A stretch of DNA of 32,923 nt from Nocardiopsis sp. (GCA_021154785.1 JAJKHX010000298.1:1-32923), one strand, 5' to 3'; numbered from the stretch's first letter, positions 1-8,161 are shown. The notes: generated from the sequence alone by a model not told the origin. Translations and numbers: made by a program.

Positions 1-909
1 GCTGTCCCTCGGGACGGCGGCCGGGCCGGTCGCCGTATCGCCGCTGCCGAACGCACTCGCCACCGAGCGCAGCGCGGTCGTGACCTCGCTCGGGATGACC
101 CAGAAGGTGTTACCCGCGCCCTGCGCCAGCTGCGGCAGCGTCTGCAGGTACTGGTAGGCGAGCAGCTTGGGGTCGGGGTCGTTCTCGTGCACCGCCTGGA
201 AGACGGCCTCGATGGCCTGGGCCTCGCCTTCCGCAGTCAGGATCTTGGCCTGCCGGACGCCTTCGGCCGTCAGGATGGCGCTCTGCTTCTCGCCTTCGGC
301 GGTCAGGATCTTGGACTGCCGGACGCCTTCGGCGGTCAGGATCGCGGCGCGCTTCTCGCGCTCGGCGCGCATCTGCTTCTCCATCGCGTCCTTGACCGAC
401 TTGGGCGGGTCGATGGCCTTGAGCTCCACCCGGGTGACCCGGATACCCCACTTGCCGGACGCGTCATCCAGCACCCCGCGCAGCAGGGCGTTGATCTTGT
501 CACGCGAGGTCAGCGTCTGCTCCAGGTCCATCGACCCGATCACGCTGCGCAGCATCGTCGCGGTGATCTGCTCGATCGCCTGGATGTAGTTGACGATCTC
601 GTAGTCCGCTGCCCGCGGGTCGGTCACCTGGAAGAACAGCACCGTGTCGATGAGCACGACCAGGTTGTCCTCGGTGATCACCGGCGCGCCGTTGAACGAA
701 ACCACCTGCTCGCGCAGGTCGATCATCGGCTTCACCCGGTCGATCCCGGGGATAACGAAGTTCATCCCCGGCTCGAGTGTCTTGCGGTAACGGCCGAGCC
801 GTTCGACGTTCCGGGCGCGTGCCTGCGGCACGATCCGCACCGACCGCATCACAGTGATAACAACCAGCAACGCGACTACCGCCGCGATGGCTATCTCCGC
901 GATCAACAT
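1..909 (-). CDS. SPFH/band 7 (stomatin-like) membrane protein, 3' end cut by window edge
   Basis: The gene reads leftward and is open to base 1, so 303 codons are visible and the C-terminus is missing. Residues 1-20 form one hydrophobic N-terminal anchor. It is followed by a typical band-7 core with RNVERLGRYRKTLEPGMNFV near residues 33-52, then VDL/IDLREQ-type strands and the RVELKAIDPP segment near residue 160. After that comes an Ala/Glu/Lys/Arg-rich helix containing four 11-residue repeats (entered separately). Family knowledge: SPFH proteins oligomerise on the inner membrane face and organise membrane microdomains or protease complexes. The NfeD gene ends 2 nt upstream of this start, the usual NfeD-SPFH pairing, so the two are probably co-transcribed. 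The ATG at 909 is chosen because the anchor begins directly there. Family assignment is secure; cellular role is inferred. Confidence 0.93.
   Translation of the reverse strand, partial: MLIAEIAIAAVVALLVVITVMRSVRIVPQARARNVERLGRYRKTLEPGMNFVIPGIDRVKPMIDLREQVVSFNGAPVITEDNLVVLIDTVLFFQVTDPRAADYEIVNYIQAIEQITATMLRSVIGSMDLEQTLTSRDKINALLRGVLDDASGKWGIRVTRVELKAIDPPKSVKDAMEKQMRAEREKRAAILTAEGVRQSKILTAEGEKQSAILTAEGVRQAKILTAEGEAQAIEAVFQAVHENDPDPKLLAYQYLQTLPQLAQGAGNTFWVIPSEVTTALRSVASAFGSGDTATGPAAVPRDS
211..342 (-). repeat. Four 33-bp in-frame repeats encoding 11-residue units
   Basis: Within the SPFH gene, residues 190-233 consist of four units starting ILTAEG. Units 1 and 3 continue VRQSK/VRQAK, and units 2 and 4 continue EKQSA/EAQAI, so there is also a 66-bp higher-order period. 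An 11-residue (hendecad) spacing fits the long helical coiled coil of SPFH proteins. The DNA is almost identical between units 1 and 3, which suggests recent duplication. Confidence 0.85.
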
Positions 910-911
910 GA

Positions 912-1340
912 CTACTCCCGTGGGTAAACGAGGGCGGTGGCCCCTTCGATCTGCATGACGTCGACCTTGGCGCCGACCGGGATCACCAGCGACTCGTCGT
1001 AAGGACGCGAGGACCACTCCTCGCCGCCGATGCGGATCCGCCCGCTGTGCTCGGAGACCTCCTCCAGGACGATCGCCGAGCGGCCGACGAGCGCCGCGGT
1101 TCCGGTGCGCAGCAGCGGCGGCTGCTTGATGTGCCGCATGGCTATCGGCCGAACGAAGCCGAGACCAGCCCCGGCCGCCACGACGAACGCGGCGAGCTCG
1201 GCCGCCAGGCCGATGTGAAACGTCCCGACGACGGCCGCGACCAACGCCGCGACCGCGATGAGACCGAAGGCCAGCGTCGTGGTGAGCAATTCGGCCACGC
1301 CGAGTACCGCTGCCACGATGAGCCATACGATCCAGGACAT
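912..1340 (-). CDS. NfeD family membrane protein
   Basis: This is a 142-residue protein. Two or three hydrophobic segments occupy residues 3-65 and include the AVLGVAELLT motif typical of short NfeD proteins. A soluble beta-rich OB-fold domain follows (about 75-140), with LVGRSAIVLEEV and the RIRIGGEEWSSR strand characteristic of NfeD C-terminal domains. Start: the frame is open to 1400, but the ATG at 1340 is preceded by GGAG five bases upstream and begins directly with the membrane segment, so it is preferred. Its TAG stop lies 2 nt before the SPFH start. NfeD proteins partner SPFH proteins in membrane organisation; no protease domain is present, so this is the short form. A divergent promoter region of about 250 bp separates it from the plus-strand gene at 1595. 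Confidence 0.92.
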   Translation of the reverse strand: MSWIVWLIVAAVLGVAELLTTTLAFGLIAVAALVAAVVGTFHIGLAAELAAFVVAAGAGLGFVRPIAMRHIKQPPLLRTGTAALVGRSAIVLEEVSEHSGRIRIGGEEWSSRPYDESLVIPVGAKVDVMQIEGATALVYPRE

Positions 1341-1594
1341 GGCCGCTCCGCCGATTGCTCCTGTTCCGACTGTAACCCCGCCCGCGACCGTCCGCACCAC
1401 GAGACCGGCCCGGCCACCGTCTCAAATGACACATCGTCTGCCATCGAGGGGATACCCCGCGATACACCTGATCGTGTGCAATTAGTGACAATTAGCCGTC
1501 TAGGTCATACAGGGGATTTCTATCGACCTACACTCAAGGGGTAAGGGCAAGCGTCCCGCGTCACTGCTGGACAGCGAGGTCCAGGAGGCATCTG

Positions 1595-3493
1595 GTGGAA
1601 CGTAGCGACACTGGCCTCGGCCGTGACGCGTACGGTCCGCCGAGACGCGAGCGCGATCGCCGTGGCAACGGTTCTAGACCCTACCCGGCGGACGAGGATT
1701 ATCCCATCGCAGCCGAGGATGACGATGGGGCGGGGCCAGGCCGACCGGTGCATCTCGACGAAGACGACTACGGGCAGTCGCCGCGCCATCCGGGTGAGGC
1801 GCCTCCTCGTTCGCCGCGGCCGCGTGAGCCAGGGCGGCCCTACCCGGGCCAGCCGGGTCAGCCGGGTCAGCCCGGCCGGTTCGCGCCGAGTGGGCCGCCG
1901 AATGGCGGTGCCGGCTACGGCGGACCGCAGGGGCCGGGACCGCGCGGCGGCCCCCCGGGCGGCCCGAACGGCGGATACCCGGATAGCGGATACGCGAACG
2001 GCGGCTACCCGGATAGCGGATACGCCGATGGCGGGGGACACGGGCCGGGGTCGCACGGCGGCCCGGTAAGTGCCCCCGGGCCGCACGGGCCCGGGCCGAG
2101 CGCCGCCGCGCCGCATGGGCCTGGCCCGAACGCCTCAGCGCCGCAGGGGCCTGGGCCGTATCCCGCCGGGCCGAACGGCGGAGCGCCGAACGGCGGCTTC
2201 CCGAACCGGCCTAACGGGCCCGTGAACTACGGGGTACCACCGGATGGCGGCGGGTCCAGCGCAGGCAGCCGGCTGCCGAACGGTCGGCGGGTGCCGCCGG
2301 GGGCGGACCGCCCTTACCGGCCGTCCGGTCCGAGCGCGCCAGGCGGTACTACGGGTCGTCATCACAGTCCCGGCCGGCCGCCCCAGGACCAGTACAGCGA
2401 CAGCTGGACCCGATCGTCAGCCGGGCCGCCACCGGGCGGACCCGTCGCGGGCAGCCCCGCTACGGGCGCCCCGGTGGCCGGCGGCCCAGTTGGGAGCGGG
2501 CCCGTCGTGGGCGGGCCCGCGCACGGAGAGCAGGTGTACGGAAGACCGGCGCATGCAGAGCAGGCGCACGGAGGACCAGCGCACTCCGGGCCAGTGCACC
2601 CGGGACCGGTTCATCCGGGCCCGGTGCCACCAGGACCGGTGCCACCAGGACCGGTGCCACCAGGACCGGTGCCACCAGGACCGGTGCCACCAGGACCGGT
2701 GCCACCAGGACCGGTGCCTCCGGGGTTGGCGCATCCGGGGCCGGCGCATCCGGGGCCGGCGCACGGGGTGCCGCCGCATGGAAGCCCGACGTCCTACAGC
2801 GGGCCGGCGCACGGGGCGCCGCCGACTGGAACTCCGGCGTCTTACAGCTCCTCGGGAATGGCCGGGGCACCGGGAGTTCCAGGCGGTCCGCCGTTGCGGG
2901 AGCCGGGCCCTCCGCCGTTGCGGGAGCCGGGGCCGCGGGCGCGCTACGAGGCTCCGGACGGACGCGAGCGGCCGGGGACGCCGGCCGAGCCGCCGGGGCC
3001 GGTGATCAGGCAGCGGGACACGGCCGTACCCGAGGAGCCGTCGGCCGGGGTCCAGCCGGTGGCGAGCATCGCGCCGGATGGCCTGGAGGCGTTCGCCCGG
3101 GACCTGCGCGCGCTGCGGGCCAAGGCTAACCTCGAATACCCGGAGATGGCCGAGACCTCGCACTTCGAGATGAAGACGCTCGCGGCGGCCGCGGGCGGCC
3201 TGCGGATGCCGACGCTGCCGGTCGCGGTCGCCTTCGTCCGGGCCTGCGACGGGAACGTCGCCGAGTGGGAGGACCGCTGGCAGAAGCTGGCCGAGAAGCT
3301 CACCGCGGAGACGGCCAGGAAGCGCAGGAGCGACGGCGAGGACCCGGCCGAGCCGGTGGAACCGGCGGACGCGCCCGCCGCGCTGGAGCCGCCGCCGGCC
3401 AAGCCCGCCGCTCCCCCGGCACCCGACGCCGACGGCGGCGAGGTGTACGTGATCACCTCGGCCAAGCCGCGGCCCGAGCCGGACGGCTGGTAG
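1595..3493 (+). CDS. Long Pro/Gly-rich disordered protein with C-terminal HTH-like domain
   Basis: This is a 632-residue protein starting at GTG 1595, six bases after AGGAGG (1583-1588). Residues 1-60 are charged. About 60-480 are low-complexity Pro/Gly/Ala/His sequence, with repeats such as NGGYPDSGYA, HGPGP and seven PVPPG units. Residues about 497-572 form the only folded-looking part: LEAFARDLRALRAKANLEYP, then an HFEMKTLAAAAGGLRMPTLP stretch, VAFVRACDG and EWEDRW. This matches the N-terminal XRE-like HTH found in many actinobacterial regulators and signalling proteins, where a small HTH reads x-LR-x-LR...LPTLPVxxAFVRACGG...W. The tail (580-632) is again Pro/Ala-rich. A TACACT box at 1529-1534 may be its -10. 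DNA or protein binding by the HTH is inferred; no catalytic domain is visible. Confidence 0.85.
   Translation: MERSDTGLGRDAYGPPRRERDRRGNGSRPYPADEDYPIAAEDDDGAGPGRPVHLDEDDYGQSPRHPGEAPPRSPRPREPGRPYPGQPGQPGQPGRFAPSGPPNGGAGYGGPQGPGPRGGPPGGPNGGYPDSGYANGGYPDSGYADGGGHGPGSHGGPVSAPGPHGPGPSAAAPHGPGPNASAPQGPGPYPAGPNGGAPNGGFPNRPNGPVNYGVPPDGGGSSAGSRLPNGRRVPPGADRPYRPSGPSAPGGTTGRHHSPGRPPQDQYSDSWTRSSAGPPPGGPVAGSPATGAPVAGGPVGSGPVVGGPAHGEQVYGRPAHAEQAHGGPAHSGPVHPGPVHPGPVPPGPVPPGPVPPGPVPPGPVPPGPVPPGPVPPGLAHPGPAHPGPAHGVPPHGSPTSYSGPAHGAPPTGTPASYSSSGMAGAPGVPGGPPLREPGPPPLREPGPRARYEAPDGRERPGTPAEPPGPVIRQRDTAVPEEPSAGVQPVASIAPDGLEAFARDLRALRAKANLEYPEMAETSHFEMKTLAAAAGGLRMPTLPVAVAFVRACDGNVAEWEDRWQKLAEKLTAETARKRRSDGEDPAEPVEPADAPAALEPPPAKPAAPPAPDADGGEVYVITSAKPRPEPDGW
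2621..2725 (+). repeat. 15-bp minisatellite, six perfect copies plus one degenerate
   Basis: The unit CCGGTGCCACCAGGA repeats perfectly from 2621 to 2710 and once more imperfectly to 2725. It encodes PVPPG repeats. Flanking sequence on both sides (HPGPVHPGPV, HPGPAHPGPA) looks like older, diverged copies of the same unit. Confidence 0.95.
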
Positions 3494-3602
3494 GCCGCTC
3501 TGTTAGGCCGCTGGCAGCGCCGACGCGCTACCGGGCTCCCGCGCAGGCCTGGATAGGCTCGAGGGTAAGCATCAGCCACGACACGAGTAGGACCGATCCG
3601 GC

Positions 3603-4469
3603 GTGCCCCCTGCGCAGCAACCGGCCAGCGGAAGCTGGTCTCCCCCCGTCGACAATCACGTGCACACCCAGTGGTCGTGGGACGCGCCGCGCGAGGCCTC
3701 CATGGCGCGCAGCTGCGAGCAGGCGGTGGCAGCCGGCCTGCCGGGCCTGGCGTTCACCGACCACCTCGACTTCACCACCTGGACAGACGGCGATCAGATC
3801 GGCGCGCTGAACCTCGACCCGCACCGGTACAGCCGGATGCACCTGATCGACCTGGACGGCTACTACGCGACCTTGCAGGAGTGCCGGCAGCGCTACCCCG
3901 AGCTGCGGATCCTGTCCGGCATCGAGATCGGCGAGGCGCACCTGTGGGGCGCCAGCGCGGCCGCGACGGTGGCCCGGACCGCCCCCGCGGGCCCGGACCG
4001 GATCCTCGGCTCGCTGCACGCGATCCCGTGCCACGGCCGGCTGACCGCCGCCGACGACCTGTACCGGCTGATGCCGCCCGACGAAGTGATGCACAGCTAC
4101 CTCGCCGAGCTGCTGCGGCTGGTCGAGGGCAGCGACCTGTTCCAGGTGCTGGCGCATATCGACTTCCCGCGGCGGATGTGGCCGTGGTCGGCCGGCCCGT
4201 ACTCCGAGCAGGCGTTCGAGGCCGAGTACCGGGCCGTGCTGCGGGCCCTGGCGGCCGGGGACCGGGTGCTCGAGGTGAACACCAAGAGCCCGCTGCTGTC
4301 GGCCGAACTGGTGGGCTGGTGGCGGGAGGCCGGCGGGAAGGCGGTCTCGTTCGGCAGCGACGCGCACCAGCCCTGGCGGGTGGGTGACAAGTTCAAGCTG
4401 GCGGTCGACATGGTCGAAGCGGCCGGGTTCCGGGCGGGACGCGACCGCTTCGACTTCTGGCGCAGGTAG
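3603..4469 (+). CDS. PHP-domain phosphatase-like hydrolase (HisJ/HisK histidinol-phosphatase type)
   Basis: This 288-residue protein has the full set of PHP metal-binding motifs: DNHVH (H19, H21), FTDH (D53, H54), SGIEIGE (E108), GSLH (H139), LAHID (H185) and GSDAH (D253, H255). That order defines the PHP superfamily, whose members bind a tri-metal cluster and hydrolyse phosphoesters. The length and the GSDAH end match stand-alone HisJ-type histidinol-phosphate phosphatases, the penultimate step of histidine synthesis. No other his gene is nearby, so the substrate is uncertain. The GTG at 3603 is chosen because the essential H19/H21 motif precedes the next in-frame Met (residue 34); the ribosome binding site is weak. 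The gene lies 109 bp after the HTH protein and ends at a strong terminator. Confidence 0.88.
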   Translation: MPPAQQPASGSWSPPVDNHVHTQWSWDAPREASMARSCEQAVAAGLPGLAFTDHLDFTTWTDGDQIGALNLDPHRYSRMHLIDLDGYYATLQECRQRYPELRILSGIEIGEAHLWGASAAATVARTAPAGPDRILGSLHAIPCHGRLTAADDLYRLMPPDEVMHSYLAELLRLVEGSDLFQVLAHIDFPRRMWPWSAGPYSEQAFEAEYRAVLRALAAGDRVLEVNTKSPLLSAELVGWWREAGGKAVSFGSDAHQPWRVGDKFKLAVDMVEAAGFRAGRDRFDFWRR

Positions 4470-4496
4470 ATCCCCGATTTTCTTACTCACCAGTAA

Positions 4497-4554
4497 ACCG
4501 GTGGCGGTCCCGGACGCCCGAGCGCCGGAGGAAGGCTCCGGGACCGCCGCCGGT
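4497..4554. terminator. Long-stem bidirectional terminator between convergent genes
   Basis: The 18-base arms 4497-4514 and 4537-4554 pair throughout, with one G-U wobble, around a 22-nt loop. The hairpin sits between the stop of the PHP gene (4469) and the stop of the minus-strand gene (4560). There is no clear U-tract, as is common in high-GC actinomycetes. Confidence 0.8.
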
Positions 4555-4559
4555 GGCCC

Positions 4560-4970
4560 TTAGGTCCAGGTGTCGCCGAAGCGCGCGATCATCTCATCCC
4601 AACTTTCGCCCTCGGTGCCGCCGTCCTCGGCGGCACGCCCCTCATGGGCACGGTTCCCCTGGGCGCCCTTGGTGGAAGCGCTGTCCGACCAGACGCTGGC
4701 GTCCTCGTTATCGAGGGCGGCGCGCGGGGCGGGAATGGACCGGCTCTGGCAGTGCACGGCGAACCGCAACTCTGCGTAGTAGGTCTCCCGGTCGCGCAGC
4801 TCGGCACGGGCTTCGGTGTGCGCCGGACGGCTAGTGCCCCCCGTACGGAACGGCAAGTCGGCGGAGTAGTCCCCGCCCTCGTTCGCCGGCAGGCCCTCGT
4901 CCGGATAGTTGCTGGCCACGACACACACCTCGAATGCGGTATACACGGTGCGAAGTTGTTTCGCTACCAT
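4560..4970 (-). CDS. Hypothetical acidic protein, unrecognised
   Basis: I do not recognise this protein. From ATG 4970 it has 136 residues; an upstream in-frame ATG at 5000 would add ten. It is acidic and polar, has no membrane segment or signal peptide, and ends in a conserved-looking SWDEMIARFGDTWT tail. Residues 5-20 (QLRTVYTAFEVCVVAS) are the only strongly hydrophobic part. No Shine-Dalgarno is seen before either start, so the mRNA may be leaderless. Support comes from the open frame and from the strong terminator placed directly beyond its stop. The start lies in AT-rich DNA unlike its neighbours, which would fit acquired DNA. It could also be a spurious ORF. Confidence 0.5.
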   Translation of the reverse strand: MVAKQLRTVYTAFEVCVVASNYPDEGLPANEGGDYSADLPFRTGGTSRPAHTEARAELRDRETYYAELRFAVHCQSRSIPAPRAALDNEDASVWSDSASTKGAQGNRAHEGRAAEDGGTEGESWDEMIARFGDTWT

Positions 4971-5237
4971 TTGTAATGTAACACTACGTGCTGTATCCAA
5001 TGCAACGGGTGATAAGGTAATACTTGCCTATCTTTTGGGATAGGTCTTACAGAGAGTGACATATGTGATTCTGGCGTGACACCAGGGTTGGCCGGTAGGC
5101 AAGTGATCGCAGGATGCGGTGACGGGGCGTGACACGAGCCCGTTCGGCGGAAATTTTGTAATAGTTTGATTACTGTCCGCACATGAGATTACCGGTGATC
5201 CCACCGGGCGCGCCGGCTTTCGCGACCCTGGGAGTCA
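4971..5237. other. AT-rich divergent intergenic region with small inverted and direct repeats
   Basis: This region is clearly AT-richer than the genes around it and separates the minus-strand hypothetical gene from the Ada-AlkA gene. It holds a perfect inverted repeat CCTATC-6 nt-GATAGG (5027-5044). A second one is GTAAT-6 nt-ATTAC (5158-5173), 65 bp before the Ada-AlkA start. A direct repeat GGCGTGACAC occurs at 5073-5082 and 5126-5135. These are candidate regulatory sites for the alkylation-repair operon, but I recognise no known operator. Confidence 0.5.
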
Positions 5238-6917
5238 GTGTCCGATTCCCGCCAGTTATGGTCCCCGCGGGCTGGCATTGTGGATGACGTGAAGGAGAAC
5301 GAGACGACCGCCCCGGGCGGGGTGGCGGCGCTGGACGACGAGCGGCGCTACCAGGCGGCGGCCAGCAAGGACCCCCGCTTCGACGGCGTGTTCTTCACCG
5401 GGGTGACCTCGACCGGTATCTACTGCCGGCCGTCCTGCCCGGCGATCACGCCGAAACGCGAGAACATGCGGTTCTACCGCAGCGCGGCCGCAGCCCAGGA
5501 GGCGGGCTTCCGGGCCTGTAAGCGGTGCCGCCCGGACGCGTCCCCCGGCTCGCCCGAGTGGAACATCCGGGCCGACGTAGTCGGGCGCGCCATGCGGCTG
5601 ATCGCCGACGGCGTGGTCGACCGGGACGGCGTCGAGGGCCTGGCCAGCAAGCTCGGCTACGAGCAGCGTCAGGTGCGCCGCCTGGTCACCGCCGAACTCG
5701 GCGCGGGCCCGCTGGCTATCGCCCGCGCGCAGCGGGCGCAGACCGCGCGTATCCTCACCGAGACCACCGCGCTGCCGCTGTCCGAGATCGCCTTCGCGGC
5801 CGGCTTCGCCAGCATCAGGCAGTTCAACGCGACCATCCGCGAGGTCTTCGCGGTGACGCCGACCGAGCTGCGCGAGGCGCGCGGAAGGCGGGCCGCGCCG
5901 ACCAGGCGGCTGCCTGCCCGGCCGGCCGGCGATCCGGCGGCGCCCGGGCTGATCCACTTGCGGCTGGCCTACCGGGCCCCCATCGACGGCGAGCGGATGC
6001 TCGGCTACCTGGCCGCCCGGGCCGTCCCCGGGGTGGAAGAGGTGCGGGACGGGTCCTACCGCCGGACAATCAGCCTGCCGAACGGGGTAGGCATCTTGTC
6101 CCTGGGCCCGCTCGTGTCCTCGTCCGGCGGGCGGCCCCACGGGGCGGATCCGGGTTACGTCGAGTGCGAGCTCCAGCTCGAGGACCTCCGCGACCTGACG
6201 GCCGCGGTCCAGCGCTGCCGGCGCCTGCTCGACCTGGACGCGGACCCCGAGGCCGTCACCGGCTACCTGGCCGCGGACCCCGTGCTGGGGCCGCTGGCCA
6301 CGGCCAACCCGGGACGGCGCTCGCCCGGCCACGTGGACGGGAACGAGCTGGCGCTGCGGGCCGTGCTCGGCCAGCAGGTGTCGGTGGCCGCGGCCCGGCG
6401 GCTCGGGGCCCGGCTGGTGGCCACCTACGGCAAGCCGCTGTCGCGGCCGGACGGGCCGCTGACGCACTGCTTCCCGGCCGCCGAGACGCTGGCGGCCGCC
6501 GACCCGGGCACGCTGCCGATGCCGCGCAGCCGCGCCCGGGCGCTGACCGGCCTGGCCGCCGCGCTGGCGGGGGGCGAGCTGTCGCTGGACCCGGGCGCCG
6601 ACCGGGAGCACGCCGCCGCGGCCCTGCTGGCGCTGCCGGGCATCGGGCCGTGGACCGTCTCCTACATCCGGATGCGGGCGCTCTCCGACCCGGACGCGTT
6701 CCTGCCGGCTGATGTCGGCGTGCTCGAGGCGCTGGCCAGACTGGGTGCCCCGCTTGGGCTAGCAGGGCCGGCTGGCACCGGACCGGCCGCGCGGGCCCGG
6801 GCGGCCCGGGCCGCGGCGGCGCTAGCGGAGCGGCTGGCGGAGAGCTGGCGGCCGTGGCGCTCGTACGCCGTCCACCACCTGTGGGCGTACCTCGAAAAAG
6901 AAAAGGATGCATCATGA
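5238..6917 (+). CDS. alkA: Ada-AraC HTH-AlkA fusion: DNA-3-methyladenine glycosylase with methyl sensor
   Basis: This 559-residue protein carries three modules. Residues about 33-105 are the Ada N-terminal zinc domain with Cys63, Cys67, Cys94 and Cys97 (GIYCRPSCPA, ACKRCRPD); in Ada this domain takes a methyl group from DNA methylphosphotriesters. Residues about 110-212 are an AraC-type HTH pair with the LSEIAFAAGFASIRQFNATI signature. About 235-350 is the AlkA N-domain, and about 360-555 is the HhH-GPD glycosylase, with GIGPW at 468-472 and the likely catalytic Asp492 in FLPADV. By family knowledge it senses methylation, activates adaptive-response genes and excises alkylated bases. Its TGA overlaps the ogt ATG (ATGA), so the two are coupled. 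GTG 5238 follows GGGAG by three bases; GTG 5280 is an alternative that keeps all domains. Confidence 0.93.
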   Translation: MSDSRQLWSPRAGIVDDVKENETTAPGGVAALDDERRYQAAASKDPRFDGVFFTGVTSTGIYCRPSCPAITPKRENMRFYRSAAAAQEAGFRACKRCRPDASPGSPEWNIRADVVGRAMRLIADGVVDRDGVEGLASKLGYEQRQVRRLVTAELGAGPLAIARAQRAQTARILTETTALPLSEIAFAAGFASIRQFNATIREVFAVTPTELREARGRRAAPTRRLPARPAGDPAAPGLIHLRLAYRAPIDGERMLGYLAARAVPGVEEVRDGSYRRTISLPNGVGILSLGPLVSSSGGRPHGADPGYVECELQLEDLRDLTAAVQRCRRLLDLDADPEAVTGYLAADPVLGPLATANPGRRSPGHVDGNELALRAVLGQQVSVAAARRLGARLVATYGKPLSRPDGPLTHCFPAAETLAAADPGTLPMPRSRARALTGLAAALAGGELSLDPGADREHAAAALLALPGIGPWTVSYIRMRALSDPDAFLPADVGVLEALARLGAPLGLAGPAGTGPAARARAARAAAALAERLAESWRPWRSYAVHHLWAYLEKEKDAS

Positions 6918-7444
6918 CCAGCCCGTTCGTGGCGACGGAACCGGACGCCCCGTGTCTGTACCACATCGTCAGCTCCCCCATCGGCAGGCTGCTGCTGCTC
7001 GGCGACGGGCACGCGCTGACCGGCCTGTGGATGATCGACGCCGAGCGGCACGTGTCCCGCGCGGTCGACGGGCTGACGTCCAGCCCGGAGTCCTTCCGCG
7101 AGGTCGAGGCGCAGCTCGAGGCGTACTTCGCCGGTGACCTGAAGGAGTTCACGGTGCCGCTGGCGCCGACCGGGTCGCCGTTCCAGCTGGCGGTCTGGAC
7201 CGAGCTGACCAAGATCCCGTACGGAAGCACGGTGACGTACGGCTCCATTGCCCTGGCGCTGGGCAAGCGGCTGGTCGCGTCGCGCGCGGTGGGCCTGGCC
7301 AACGGGTCCAACCCGATCTCGGTCATCGTGCCGTGCCACCGGGTCATCGGCAGCGACGGCAGCCTGACCGGGTACGGCGGCGGCCTGGAGCGCAAGGAGC
7401 TGCTCCTGAAGCTGGAAGGCGCGGGTCCGGTCACGCTGTTCTGA
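6914..7444 (+). CDS. ogt: Methylated-DNA--protein-cysteine S-methyltransferase (O6-alkylguanine repair)
   Basis: This 176-residue suicide enzyme removes methyl groups from O6-methylguanine. The active-site motif VIVPCHRVIG places the acceptor Cys at 141. The preceding VGLANGSNPIS and following LTGYGGGLERK segments are the standard MGMT DNA-binding and active-site neighbourhood, and ASRAVG carries the arginine finger. Length is normal for the family. Start: ATG 6914 sits seven bases after AAAAGGA and overlaps the stop of the Ada-AlkA gene by four bases. The frame is open further upstream, but those codons lie within the alkA coding region. Regulation is probably shared with the upstream gene, whose Ada module lacks its own MGMT domain; the pair together reconstitutes E. 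coli Ada plus AlkA. Confidence 0.95.
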   Translation: MTSPFVATEPDAPCLYHIVSSPIGRLLLLGDGHALTGLWMIDAERHVSRAVDGLTSSPESFREVEAQLEAYFAGDLKEFTVPLAPTGSPFQLAVWTELTKIPYGSTVTYGSIALALGKRLVASRAVGLANGSNPISVIVPCHRVIGSDGSLTGYGGGLERKELLLKLEGAGPVTLF

Positions 7445-7507
7445 GCTCGCCTCTGCGAAACTTCTGACGTGATGGAACGGCTGCCGCGCACGGCACGTCC
7501 AACCCAC

Positions 7508-8161
7508 ATGACGTCTCCACGCCAAGTTCGCGGAACTGTACTAGCGGTACTGCTGTGCTCGGCACTGGCCGGGTGCGGCTCGGTGGTGGCCTCGGCTCCG
7601 GCCGCGGGCCAGGGCTCGTCGTCGGCCGCCTCAGCCGGGGCGACGTCATCGGCCTCGTCCTCCGCCGGGGCGGCCGGGTCTTCCGCCGCCGCGGTCGCGG
7701 ACGCGGCGGGCTGCTCAGACGTGACCCAGGCGACGTCGGTTACCGTGCACCGCGTCCTGCACCTGGTGGAGCCGACCAGGCAGGGCGCACTGGCCAAGAC
7801 CCAGCGCGACACCAGCTTGGTGCGCGCGCTGTACAGCCAGCTGTGCGCGGCCATCACCCACCCGGCCAAGCTCAAGGGGACGGTGCGCTGCCCGGCCAAC
7901 CTCGGGATTTCCTACACCGGGACGTTCTACGACGGCAGAGCGCCGCTGGCCACCTTCGTCTACGGCGCGAGCGGGTGCCAGACGGCGAGCCTCACCGCGG
8001 CCGGCCAGACCAAGATCACCATGATGGTCGGGTCGGCGTCGGCCGCCGCGCCCAGGCTGCGGGCCGACCTGGCCAAGGTTCTCGGCCTGCCCTCGCTGGT
8101 GATGGCCCAGCCGAAGTCCGGCACCGGGACCCCGCGGGACGGCGGCCCGGTCACCGGCTAG
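7508..8161 (+). CDS. Putative secreted lipoprotein, function unknown
   Basis: From ATG 7508 the protein has 217 residues. It starts with a type II signal peptide: Arg5/Arg8, a hydrophobic core, and lipobox LAGC with the lipid-modified Cys at 23. A Ser/Ala/Gly-rich linker (about 25-65) precedes a domain with four Cys residues, which may form two disulfides outside the membrane. I do not recognise the domain. Alternative starts at GTG 7469 or ATG 7472 would add 12-13 residues and lengthen the n-region unusually; none has a good Shine-Dalgarno, so the start is chosen from the signal peptide. It lies 63 bp after ogt and its stop overlaps the convergent DUF397 gene stop. Confidence 0.8.
   Translation: MTSPRQVRGTVLAVLLCSALAGCGSVVASAPAAGQGSSSAASAGATSSASSSAGAAGSSAAAVADAAGCSDVTQATSVTVHRVLHLVEPTRQGALAKTQRDTSLVRALYSQLCAAITHPAKLKGTVRCPANLGISYTGTFYDGRAPLATFVYGASGCQTASLTAAGQTKITMMVGSASAAAPRLRADLAKVLGLPSLVMAQPKSGTGTPRDGGPVTG

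Noticed and set aside
2621-2725. Tandem repeats considered as a CRISPR array
   Set aside because: The units are contiguous, in frame and without spacers; they are a coding minisatellite.
4964-5182. A 72-codon minus-strand ORF in the AT-rich spacer
   Set aside because: No ribosome site, no domain, and it covers the likely promoter region.
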